Shown: positions 1-8,000 of the stretch, piece after piece
Position numbering within the stretch: the first letter of the stretch is position 1
Layout of the letters: each line of letters starts with the position of its first letter
Assembly (NCBI GenBank): GCA_015233285.1
Contig: JADFYA010000109.1
Coordinates: 1-9,937 of the forward strand
Length of the DNA stretch: 9,937 nucleotides
Direction of reading: 5' to 3'
Source: Deltaproteobacteria bacterium
Lineage (GTDB): Bacteria; Desulfobacterota; JADFXK01
Made by a program: the position numbers and the translations under genes
Notes under the pieces: generated by a model
Database searches by the model: none
Told to the model about the DNA's origin: nothing
Seen by the model: only the letters and a program-made list of their open reading frames with translations

Positions 1-121
1 GAGGAAGCCGGAAAAGACGACCGGGACCAAGATTCTATCCCTTTGGTTTAAGGTCCCTGTTGCTGGTTGCTCGCAATTCGACCTGATACCGGATCGGATT
101 GACGATTACTGGAGTCAACTT

Positions 122-1147
122 ATGTCCAAGAAGAAGAAAAAGGCTGCCGGAAAGAAAAAGAAGCCGGCCAAGAAACCGACCTCGAATACCCAGGGACGGA
201 GCTGGGCCGCTTCCGATCCGGAATTCGATGCCTTTATGGATTTGATGGACCAGCCGATGATGGACGACCTTGAACCACCCGAAGGTTTTCGGGAGGTAGG
301 TCTGACAGTTGCCATCGGGGAGTTCGGTAAACCGATCATGGACCTGATCGACCCGAACGACCGGAAGGGGATCAATAAACTTATAGAGGTTGTGACGGCC
401 ATCTGGACGTATTCCATCCTCATCCAAGACCCGGATAATGAGTTGGATGCTGTTGCAGACGCAGGGCCTATCATAAAGATTATCAAGAAGCAGTTGAAGC
501 TTGATCATGACCAGGCAACTGAATTGCTCGACATGATGCTCGATCGAAAGGAATACCTGTTCCCCTCGGATATCCAACCCGAATCCGGCTCGGTCTTGTT
601 TCTAAGAAAAGAAGGCCCTATTCATATAGCTGAGTTTGACTATTCAAAAATAAATATCCTGAACAGCCCGGCCGCCCAGGCGGAACCGGATGCCAACCTG
701 GTGTCGATGATAAACCAGATTGACCAGTACATTTATGACCAGGCCGAGTATGATGACTGGGAGTCTTACTTCGTCGACATGGGCACGGAATGCATCGGCC
801 TTTTTTCTATTTGGGTTGAAGAAACCGGACTACTTGAATCTTATGATGAATTTGGTTCTTATGCGGTGTTGTTTCTATATTTCATATACCAGGATGAACA
901 TCCCGAAGAGGTTGTCTTCAAATCTGTGTCTCCGGCTCACTTGGAGGAATTTCTGTTTGGTTTCGTCTTACGTGAGGTAACGATCAAACCCGAACAATAT
1001 GTCAATATCCCGCCGGCTTTGAAGCTGTTCTACCGGTTCTTATCCGAAAAAGGTTACCTGGATGATACCCAATCAAAATCCATAATCAAGTACATAGATG
1101 ATTTGGAACCCGATTATCTGGACAAACTGAGAAGAAAATTCGGTTGA
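122..1147 (+). CDS. Hypothetical protein with Lys-rich N-terminal tail, 341 aa
   Basis: I do not recognise this family. The first 18 residues hold 11 lysines in three runs (residues 3-7, 11-14, 17-18), a flexible basic tail of the kind that can bind nucleic acid or acidic surfaces. The rest is acidic and looks like a soluble, mostly helical protein, with no signal peptide or clear membrane segment. The last ~130 residues (Trp/Tyr/Phe-rich, then a PPALKLFYRFL stretch and a basic C-terminal end) read as a compact helical domain. The ATG at 122 has a GGAG at 111-114, spaced 7 nt, and was chosen for that reason. The frame stays open to base 2 at the left edge, so a longer N-terminus cannot be excluded. 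The TPR membrane-protein gene follows closely on the same strand, suggesting co-transcription. The function is unknown; the gene call itself is secure because of the length and the protein-like composition. Confidence 0.85.
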   Translation: MSKKKKKAAGKKKKPAKKPTSNTQGRSWAASDPEFDAFMDLMDQPMMDDLEPPEGFREVGLTVAIGEFGKPIMDLIDPNDRKGINKLIEVVTAIWTYSILIQDPDNELDAVADAGPIIKIIKKQLKLDHDQATELLDMMLDRKEYLFPSDIQPESGSVLFLRKEGPIHIAEFDYSKINILNSPAAQAEPDANLVSMINQIDQYIYDQAEYDDWESYFVDMGTECIGLFSIWVEETGLLESYDEFGSYAVLFLYFIYQDEHPEEVVFKSVSPAHLEEFLFGFVLREVTIKPEQYVNIPPALKLFYRFLSEKGYLDDTQSKSIIKYIDDLEPDYLDKLRRKFG

Positions 1148-1200
1148 AAGGTACGTCACCCGGCTATTATGACTTGAACCTTTTATCCCGGACCGAGATC

Positions 1201-1206
1201 GGAGAA
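1201..1206 (+). promoter_or_regulatory. Ribosome binding site deciding the start of the TPR membrane protein
   Basis: GGAGAA lies 5 nt (counted from GGAG) before the ATG at 1210. The alternative TTG at 1144, which overlaps the upstream stop codon as TTGA, has only a distant GAGAAG. This favours 1210 as the start, although coupled initiation at the TTG remains possible. Confidence 0.5.
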
Positions 1207-1209
1207 CGC

Positions 1210-3999
1210 ATGGATACCGGCTTTTCAAAAACCGAAGGACTGGCCGCAGATGTGGGACCGGTAATGCCGTCTGTCGGTCACCAAGATAGTCCTGACCAGG
1301 GGCGTCTGCCGGCCCGGGACGGGATTCGGCTCGGATACCATTGGCTGTGTCTCCTGGCCATATGCCTCGCCGGCGCATTGGTTTATGCCCAGACGCTCCA
1401 CTATCCTTTTGTTTTCGATGATGATTACATTGTCCAGAACAACACCCACATCCGGATCAACCATCTCAGCCTTCAGGAACTTTCCAACGCCGCATTCAAG
1501 ACCCCCGTCCCCAATCGGCCGTTGGAAGGTTTCACCTTATCCCTTAATTACTACTTCGGAAAATACGATGTTACCGGCTATCACTTGACCAACATCGCCA
1601 TCCACCTGCTGGCTGGAATGCTGGTTTATTTTGTCTCATTCCTGACTTTCAGGCGGATGACGGAGATTCCGAACCAGGCTTTCCCTCCTCCCCACGGTTC
1701 CCGAATTCTGGTCATGTCATTAATCGCCGCCCTTATCTTCGTCACCCATCCGGTCCAGGTCCAGGCCGTGACTTACATCAGCCAACGCATGACCAGTCTG
1801 GCCACGATGCTGTATCTGTTGTCCCTACTGTGTTATATCGTCGGCCGCGAATCGGTCGTCGGGTGGCAACGAAGAACCTGGTGGGCGGGATGTCTAATTT
1901 TTGGGGCCCTGGCTTTCGGGTCAAAGGAGATCGCGGCCACTCTCCCGGTGGTGATCTTCATTTATGAGTGGTTTTTTTTTCAAAACTTGAGTTTCAATTG
2001 GCTCAAACGAAGTTTCAAATATTTGGCCATTCCGGTGGTTGTACTGGTGCTGCTGACCGTCATTTTTTCAGAGGGGAAGCTACTCCATAAATTTACGTCG
2101 GAGGCCTACCCGATCCTTTCTTGTCCCACACCTGCCTTTACGGCTTGGGAACGGGTGATGACGGAATGGCGGGTGGTTCTCTTCTACCTGAGCCTGCTTT
2201 TTTATCCACACCCGCAAAGACTCAATCTCCTCCATCCGATAACCGTGTCTCATTCTTTGTTCGATCCCATCACCACTTTTTTATCTCTTTTGGCTATCCT
2301 TGGATGTCTCGGCTTGGCGCTGGCCGCGGCCCGGCGGCATCGGTTGTTGTCATTTTGTATTCTATGGTATTTTATCAACTTAGTTATTGAATCTTCGGTC
2401 ATTAAGCTGGAGTTTATCTATCAATACCGGCTTTACCTGCCCCTGGTCGCCCTGGCCGTATATTTGCCGTACCTGATCTACCGCCTGACCTTAAAAATGG
2501 TTGGAGTGGGAGTGATTATTTCCGGGGTGATTATTGTCGCCCTGGGCTTTAGCACTTACTCCCATAATCTGGTTTGGCGGGACAACGTCACCCTCTGGAG
2601 CGACGTCGTGTCCAAGAATCCGTTGAGTCACAATGGACACAGCGACTTGGGGGTCGCTCTAATAACACAGGGTAACATCCGGGAAGCTACCAGTCACCTT
2701 CGACAGGCCTTGCAGTTGAAGCCGGATTTTGCCAATGCCCACATTAACCTGGGTCTGATACTGGCTGAACAGGGCGATGAAAAAGCGGCAATTGAACACT
2801 ATTCCAAAGCCTTAGACTCCAACCCGAGGCTTGCCAAGGCTCACTACAACCTGGGGGTGGTTTTAGCCAAGCAGGGAAAGGTTGAGGAATCTTTGAACCA
2901 TTTTTATCAGGCAGTAAAATATGAGCCGGACAGTCCTTATACCCATTACAATCTGGCCCAGGCTCTGGCCGAGCAGGAAAAGACGGCTGAAGCCGGTAAC
3001 CATTATGCTGAGGCTATCCGGTTGAACGAGGATTTTGCCGAAGCCCACAATGGCCTGGGGGCCATCTATGAGCGGCATGGACAGACGGCTAAGGCCATGG
3101 ACCACTACTTAACAGCTCTGCGGATCGGACCCGATAATCCTTATACCAACTATAACCTGGGCCATCTCTTGGCCGAAAGCGGTCGGATGACTGAAGCCCT
3201 GGGTTACTTGTTCGAGGCGGTCCGGGCCAAGGCCGATTATGTGGAGGCCCAAAGCAAATTGGAAGACATTTTGGCGGATCCCCGGAGTACGGAAGAATGC
3301 ATCAGATTTTTTGCTCAGGCAATCCAACTTGAACCGAATAATGCCGATGCCCACTATTTTTTGAGCCTGGCCCTGGTCAAATATGGAGATACCGACAGCG
3401 GGGCCGGGGAGGCCGGCGAGGCATTGCGCCTGAGACCCGGTTTTGCCGAAGCTCATAACAGCTTAGGCGCCGCTTTGCTTGGCCGCGGTGATATCGACGG
3501 AGCAGTCAAACAGTTTTCTGAGGCGGCCCGGATTAATCCCGAATACGCCGGGGCCTGGTATAACCTGGGCATGGCCCTGGCCGGCCGCGGTGATATCCAG
3601 GGAGCGGTCAATCACTACCTTGAAGCTATAAAGATCAAACCGGATTATGCCGAAGCGTATAATAACCTGGGCGCAGCTCTGGCCGGTCAAGGAAAAATAA
3701 AGGAAGCCGCGGCGTGTTTTTCCGCGGCGGTCAGGTTTAATCCCGACTATGCCATGGCCCATAATAACCTGGGGATGACGCTGATGGACCAGGGAAACGT
3801 CCCGGAAGCGGCTAAACAATTCTCCGAGGCTGTTCGGATCAATCCCGACTATCCCGAGGCCCTCTATAACCTTGGCCGGGCTTTGATGGCCCAGGGCCGG
3901 ACCGATCAGGCCATCCGAAGATTTTCAGCGGCGCTCAAGCTAGTTCCGGATTTCCCCCAGGCCCGCCGCAGCCTGGAAGAGGCATTGAGGCAGCCTTGA
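1210..3999 (+). CDS. TMTC/GT-C-like polytopic membrane protein with 13 C-terminal TPRs
   Basis: Counted from ATG 1210 the protein has 929 aa. Residues ~40-460 hold about 11 hydrophobic segments. An acidic FDDDYI motif (Asp70-72) sits in the first extracytoplasmic loop. A THPVQVQAVTYISQR stretch (His180 onward), a SKE motif (238-240) and YQYRLYLPL (404-412) follow. This layout matches the membrane half of TMTC/PMT-type GT-C glycosyltransferases, which transfer sugars from lipid-linked donors. Residues 475-916 are 13 contiguous 34-residue TPR units, followed by a short capping helix. In eukaryotic TMTCs the TPRs lie in the ER lumen, so a periplasmic array is expected here by analogy. A role in protein O-glycosylation or envelope assembly is an inference; substrate and donor cannot be read from the sequence. 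Such proteins are often named simply TPR-repeat protein. An upstream in-frame TTG at 1144 would add 22 residues and overlap the previous gene by 4 bp. Confidence 0.88.
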   Translation: MDTGFSKTEGLAADVGPVMPSVGHQDSPDQGRLPARDGIRLGYHWLCLLAICLAGALVYAQTLHYPFVFDDDYIVQNNTHIRINHLSLQELSNAAFKTPVPNRPLEGFTLSLNYYFGKYDVTGYHLTNIAIHLLAGMLVYFVSFLTFRRMTEIPNQAFPPPHGSRILVMSLIAALIFVTHPVQVQAVTYISQRMTSLATMLYLLSLLCYIVGRESVVGWQRRTWWAGCLIFGALAFGSKEIAATLPVVIFIYEWFFFQNLSFNWLKRSFKYLAIPVVVLVLLTVIFSEGKLLHKFTSEAYPILSCPTPAFTAWERVMTEWRVVLFYLSLLFYPHPQRLNLLHPITVSHSLFDPITTFLSLLAILGCLGLALAAARRHRLLSFCILWYFINLVIESSVIKLEFIYQYRLYLPLVALAVYLPYLIYRLTLKMVGVGVIISGVIIVALGFSTYSHNLVWRDNVTLWSDVVSKNPLSHNGHSDLGVALITQGNIREATSHLRQALQLKPDFANAHINLGLILAEQGDEKAAIEHYSKALDSNPRLAKAHYNLGVVLAKQGKVEESLNHFYQAVKYEPDSPYTHYNLAQALAEQEKTAEAGNHYAEAIRLNEDFAEAHNGLGAIYERHGQTAKAMDHYLTALRIGPDNPYTNYNLGHLLAESGRMTEALGYLFEAVRAKADYVEAQSKLEDILADPRSTEECIRFFAQAIQLEPNNADAHYFLSLALVKYGDTDSGAGEAGEALRLRPGFAEAHNSLGAALLGRGDIDGAVKQFSEAARINPEYAGAWYNLGMALAGRGDIQGAVNHYLEAIKIKPDYAEAYNNLGAALAGQGKIKEAAACFSAAVRFNPDYAMAHNNLGMTLMDQGNVPEAAKQFSEAVRINPDYPEALYNLGRALMAQGRTDQAIRRFSAALKLVPDFPQARRSLEEALRQP
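2632..3957 (+). repeat. 13 tandem 102-bp degenerate repeats encoding TPR units
   Basis: The coding sequence repeats with an exact 102-bp (34-codon) period and no insertions between units. Most units carry the pattern A-H/Y-NLG-ALA--G---EA---F-EA---NPDYA. Unit 7 (from 3244) is the most divergent. Units 9 to 12 are closest to each other: the 15-base string ggccgcggtgatatc recurs at 3481 and 3583, exactly one period apart. This points to recent unit duplication or gene conversion. Confidence 0.9.
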
Positions 4000-4041
4000 A
4001 TCCAATGCCTTAGCGAATACGACCGGTTGAGGTTTAACTTC

Positions 4042-4070
4042 TTGCCTTCCCGGCTGATGACGGGTAAAAT
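4042..4070 (+). promoter_or_regulatory. Putative sigma70-type promoter for the hicB-like gene
   Basis: TTGCCT (4042-4047, 4 of 6 consensus matches) and TAAAAT (4065-4070, 5 of 6) are separated by exactly 17 bp. The spacer contains a short CCCG/CGGG inverted repeat (4049-4052 and 4061-4064) that could be an operator half-site pair or chance. Transcription would begin near 4077, giving a ~37-nt leader before the ATG at 4114. It lies in the 114-bp gap after the TPR gene. Confidence 0.45.
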
Positions 4071-4113
4071 TTGGAAAGATAGAACAGTGCCCCCAGAACG
4101 AGAGGAGCATCTT

Positions 4114-4320
4114 ATGCTGAAGGATTTTACCCTGGAGTATTGTATTGATGATGGCTGGTATGTCGGCCGACTCAAGGAAGTCCCGGGAGTATTCAGCCAG
4201 GGAGAGACCATAGAGGAGCTGGAAAGGAACATTCGCGAGGTCTATCAACTTATGACGGATGAGGCCGGGTTCGCCCCCGGCGGTGAAGTCTACCAGAAGG
4301 AAATCCGGGTAGATGCGTGA
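4114..4320 (+). CDS. HicB-like protein (UPF0150-type), 68 aa, no adjacent hicA
   Basis: The sequence MLKDFTLEYCIDDGWYVGRL...PGVFSQGETIEELERNIRE has the typical HicB/UPF0150 fold signature. An N-terminal strand is followed by a W-Y-V-G-R-L strand, the EVPGVFSQGETIEEL turn and helix, and a short C-terminal tail. Family members of this size lack the DNA-binding domain found in longer HicB antitoxins and usually pair with the small HicA mRNA interferase. No HicA-like frame was found directly before or after it, so it is solitary here. The ATG at 4114 is preceded by AGAGGAG (4101-4107, 6-nt spacing) and matches the family N-terminus. A longer in-frame start at 4027 would add 29 residues unlike the family and would lie upstream of the predicted promoter. 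It may act as an orphan antitoxin or have been left behind after loss of its toxin. Confidence 0.82.
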   Translation: MLKDFTLEYCIDDGWYVGRLKEVPGVFSQGETIEELERNIREVYQLMTDEAGFAPGGEVYQKEIRVDA

Positions 4321-4352
4321 ATAGTCATCAATGGATCAGAGAGATGCGTGAA
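4311..4352 (+). repeat. 11-bp direct repeat around the hicB-like stop codon
   Basis: The string agatgcgtgaa occurs at 4311-4321, where it includes the hicB-like TGA stop, and again at 4342-4352, 31 bp downstream. It could be a relic of a small tandem duplication or of an insertion/excision event. It is too short to assign firmly. Confidence 0.4.
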
Positions 4353-4360
4353 GGATTAGT

Positions 4361-4656
4361 ATGGGGAAAAATCTGGAAGAGATAAAGGGCCTGCTGGCGG
4401 CCCATCGGAACGACCTGGAGATGCAACATAAGGTTAGGCGAATAGTGTCTTTGGGTCATTTGTTAGAGGTGAGGCAACGGATCAAAGTGATATAGATATC
4501 CTGGTTGAATTTGGTGAAGTTCCAGATTTATTTGAATTTATTGATGTTGGTGATTATCTGGAAAGCATTCTTCACCGTAAAGTCGACCTGGTTACCAAGG
4601 GCGCATTGAGGCCATTTTTGAAAGAAAAAATTCTTAACGAAGTTATTTATGTCTAA
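4361..4656 (+). pseudogene. Frameshifted MntA-like nucleotidyltransferase antitoxin
   Basis: From ATG 4361 (AAGGA at 4351-4355, 5-nt spacing) the frame reads MGKNLEEIKGLLAAH...HKVRRI, the usual start of a minimal nucleotidyltransferase (MNT). It then loses the motif and stops at 4493-4495. In the +1 frame from 4447 the protein resumes as VFGSFVRGEATDQSDIDILVEF (polymerase-beta-type GSxxRG...SDIDxxV, with both metal-binding Asp). It continues through DLFEFIDVGDYLES...KVDLVTKGALRP to ...NEVIYV, with its stop at 4654-4656. Restoring one base (agt to aggt near 4445) gives RRIGVFGSF and a 98-aa protein, the normal length of the family. The downstream frame has no ATG, GTG or TTG start before the motif. 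MNT proteins neutralise HEPN ribonuclease toxins, in known cases by AMPylating them. The composition is more AT-rich than its neighbours, hinting at transfer. A sequencing error is the main alternative. Confidence 0.8.
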
Positions 4657-4744
4657 CCGAAATTTTAGATCATTTCTGGAAGAAGATCCTTGCCTTTTGA
4701 AGACTTCCGGGCTTGGATCTGATAAGAAAGGCGCACTGAACTGA
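4649..4744 (+). pseudogene. Truncated HEPN (DUF86-like) toxin remnant
   Basis: A 31-codon frame starts with ATG 4649, overlapping the MNT stop codon (ATGTCTAA), which is the arrangement usual for MNT/HEPN pairs. Its first residues, MSNRNFRSFLEED, resemble the common MSKRD--LFLEDIL start of DUF86 HEPN toxins. After that the sequence no longer fits and stops at 4742-4744. Intact family members are about 110-140 aa and carry an R-x4-6-H RNase motif, absent here. A short LPFEDF stretch in another frame (about 4695-4715) could be a scrap of the following helix, implying a small internal deletion plus loss of the remainder. The identification rests on only ~13 residues plus gene position, so it is tentative. 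Confidence 0.5.
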
Positions 4745-5044
4745 ATGTCCGCATCAAGAAGCATGTTTAAGCCTTTTATCCTGGCCCTGATGGCTTTTCT
4801 TTGTCTTATGACTGCAGCTCCGGTTCAGGCCGAGCGGTTTAAGGTAAAGTTGGAGCGGGTCGGGTTCAATTTGTATCGAGACACCCTTTCCGGGCTGTAT
4901 ATTAAGACGCGTTTTTGTTTTGAAGTCTCCGTGGGTGAGCCGGCGATACTTCAATATGACCGTCCCTACGGCAATAACAAACTGCTTTTTGTAAACCGGA
5001 CCACCTGTGATGTTGAAAAGGTAATACAGCTTAAAGATAAGTAA
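4745..5044 (+). CDS. Small exported protein with two cysteines, 99 aa
   Basis: A signal peptide is clear. It has a basic n-region (Arg5, Lys9), a hydrophobic core FILALMAFLCLMTAA, and a predicted cleavage after PVQA (residue 29). The mature ~70-aa protein has exactly two cysteines (Cys58 and Cys88) that could form a disulfide in the periplasm. It is rich in beta-prone segments (RFKVKLERVGFNLYR, LYIKTRFCFEV, NKLLFVNRTTCDVEKV). There is no lipobox, so it is probably periplasmic or secreted rather than a lipoprotein. I recognise no named family and assign no function. The ATG at 4745 directly abuts the TGA of the HEPN remnant; an ATG at 4763 would also leave a signal peptide, and neither has a strong ribosome binding site. 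The gene ends 17 bp from the stop of the convergent kinase gene. Confidence 0.72.
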   Translation: MSASRSMFKPFILALMAFLCLMTAAPVQAERFKVKLERVGFNLYRDTLSGLYIKTRFCFEVSVGEPAILQYDRPYGNNKLLFVNRTTCDVEKVIQLKDK

Positions 5045-5061
5045 CCGCTGCGCCCCACCGT

Positions 5062-8000
5062 TTACCGTCCTTCCAAGACCTGACGAATTAGTTTGGCCAG
5101 GACCATCATATCTATTGGTTTCAACAGAAATCCTCTCACCCCTAGGTCTCTGGCCCGGTCCTCATTGACTGCGTCGCTAAATCCAGTGCAAAGGATTATG
5201 GGAATATTGGGACGAAGGCCCAAGATCTCTCGGGCCAGTTTGTCCCCGGTCATATAGGGCATGGCCATATCGGTAATGATTAAGTCAAAATGCGCGGGTT
5301 GGGCCATGAACGCGCCTAGTGCGTCCACCCCGCTGGTTTCGGCTGTAACCTGGTAACCCAATCGTTCCAAGATCTTTTTGCCGGTGTCGAGCAACCCCGG
5401 TTCATCATCCACCAGCAGGATGGTCTCGGTCCCTCTGGGGATGGTTTCACTGTAGTTATCCGGTGATTCAGGTCGGTCTTGTATCGTCGGCAGCAGGATG
5501 TTAAAGGCTGACCCCTGCCCCGGTACGCTGTAGACGTTGATGGCTCCGCCATGATTATTGACTATGCCGTGGACGATGGCCAGGCCCATCCCGGTTCCCT
5601 TGCCCAGTTCCTTGGTGGTAAAGAACGGGTCAAAGATTCTCTCCAAGAGGGCGCTGTCCATGCCTTGTCCGGTATCACTTACGGTTAGTTTAAGATATTG
5701 TCCTGGTTGCAGGTTGATATATCTGGCTGCGGAATCTGCATCAAGGAATAACTCACATAGTTTTATGGATAAAATTCCACCGCTTTCCGGCATGGAATGG
5801 GCGGCGTTGGTGCACAGATTGATCAACACCTGATGGATTTGGGTGGGGTCACCCAATATATTCAATTCCTTGGCTGATATTTCTTGTTCAATAATGATGT
5901 TAGCCGGCAAGGAAGCCCGAATCAGCTTTATGCTCTCTCTCAAGATTGACGTAATTTCAAATGGTTTCTTCTCCTGCTCGGCTTGGCGGCTAATGGTCAG
6001 TATTTGTTTGACCAAATCTCTGGCTCTCTTCCCGGCCTTGAGTATTTCTTCTAAAAATGCCGGGTTTACTTCACCGGATTTGGCGTCATCCAGGGCCAGT
6101 TGGGTATATCCGAAGATGGACCCGAGAATATTATTGAAATCGTGGGCGATCCCTCCGGCCAGCGTGCCGATGGCTTCCATCTTTTGGGCCTGGCGCAGTT
6201 GCCTCTCGAGTTTCTTTCGATCTTTCTCCGCGCGCCTCCGGTCGGTAATGTCACGGGCCGCGGCGTAGATCAAGCCGGTCGAGTCTGGGGAAGACCGCCA
6301 TTCTATCCACCGGTATGAACCGTCTTTGCAGCGATAACGGTTAACGAAGTCATAAATTTCTTCTTGGGCGGACAGCCTGTCCATCGCCCCGAGCGTGGAT
6401 TCTATGTCCTCCGGATGAACAAAATCTAAAAACTTCCTTCCTTCCAGTTCTTCCCGGCTGTAGCCGAGGGATTTTTCCCAGGCGGGATTGACGCGTCGAA
6501 AGAATCCCTGGGTGTCTGCAATACAAAGCAAATCCACGATGAGAGAGAAAAACCGATCCAGCTCTTCGGTTTTGTTATGTAGGGCGATTTCCGCCAGTTT
6601 TCGGTCAGTGGTATCGCGAAAGACCAGGACGACACCCAGAAGAACTCCGTTTTCATCCAGGATGGGGGCGGCGCTATCGGCAATAATCATCTCCTTGCCG
6701 TTTTTGCCGATTAACACGGTATGGTTGGCCAATGTGATAATCCGGCAGCTTTTTAAGACCTTGCTCACCGGGTCTTCGCAAACTTCTCTGGTAATTTCAT
6801 TGACGATATGGAAAACCTGGGTCAATGGCCGGCCAATCGACTCTTCCTCAGTCCAACCGGTCATGTTTTCCGCCACTCGATTAAGGACGGTCACATTACC
6901 CGCCAGGTCAGTCCCGATAACTCCATCGCCGATGGAATTCAAGGTAACGGCCAGTCGTTTCTTCTCCGCGGCCAGGGCCTGTTCCGCCTCTTTTTGGCTG
7001 GTGACATCCTCAAATATCCCCATGGCGCCGTAAAAAGCCCCGTCATCACAGGGGAGCTGCTGGAAAACAGCCCGGATCGGAGTCATTTTTCCGCTTGTGA
7101 TGGAAAGGTAGTTCCCCTCGTAATACCCTGACTTGCCGGCCAAGGCATCCTTGACCGCTTGAAGCATGTGCTGATCTTGTATCTTTTCGAGAGCGTTGAA
7201 CCCGATGATGCGTTCCCGTGGGACGCCCATGATATCGGCAAATTTTTGATTGGAGGCCAACTGGACGCCTTTATGGTCGAAATGCACGATGCCGATCGGG
7301 GCATGGTCAAAAAGCAATCGATATCTTTCTTCACTTTGGAGCAATGCGTCTTCTGCCTGCTTGCGGTCGGTGATATCGATGTACACGGCCTGGATGGAGA
7401 TTTCCCCCCGATAGTCGGCCCGGCCGGCGAATACTTCCACCCACCTCACTGCGTCGTCTTTCCGCATAATTCGAAACTGATAATTGGGGATCAGTTTTCC
7501 GTCCGACCGACGATCGCGATAATATTGCCTGACCATCTCCCGATCATCCGGATGCACCAATTTCCACTTATCATCTCCGGAAAGAGACCGCGCTTCATCC
7601 GTCGTGTAACCAAAGATTTCAGTCCATTTGGGATTGACAAAGACGATCCGGGAAGGGTTGCCCTGAAAGATGGCGATGCCTTGAAGCGATTGTTCGCAGA
7701 GGATTCTGAAGCTTTCCTCCGCTCGTTTCCGTTCGACCATGGTGCCGAGTAATTTAGCCGAGTTGAGGAGACGGTCCTTGGCCACAGCGATGATAAACGG
7801 AGGGCGGGTTTCGTATCGCCGGGCCGCGGAGCGAAGTTCCTCCATATCGACGTTATACCTGGATGAGATTTCCCGTAACTTTTCGGGGTCTCTGGGTGGA
7901 TCACCGTAGCCGAAGTTTATGGCACCGGCCACTTCCGTCCCGGCCCAGATCGGGACGCCATAAATACGAATCCCGCCCCGGCATTCGATATCCACGGGTT

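Noticed and set aside
35..577. Minus-strand 180-aa open frame at the left end
   Set aside because: It overlaps the Lys-tailed gene on the opposite strand; the plus-strand gene has the ribosome binding site and a coherent protein composition.
2863..3819. Minus-strand open frames opposite the TPR array (80, 115 and 118 aa)
   Set aside because: They mirror the 102-bp repeat of the real gene on the other strand, giving repeated I-I-G-F/GI-G patterns; antisense shadows.
2632..3957. TPR array as evidence of an O-GlcNAc transferase
   Set aside because: There is no GT41 catalytic domain after the TPRs; the C-terminus ends directly after the last repeat.
2632..3957. Regular 102-bp repeat as a CRISPR or non-coding satellite
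   Set aside because: The period equals 34 codons, the frame is maintained and the units translate to canonical TPR motifs.
4528..4764. Minus-strand 78-aa open frame
   Set aside because: It is antisense to the MNT relic, whose plus-strand protein motif is unmistakable.
6488..7752. Plus-strand open frames of 181 aa (6488-7033) and 197 aa (7159-7752) opposite the kinase
   Set aside because: They lie antisense to well-conserved PAS-domain coding sequence and have compositions typical of antisense shadows; no family features.
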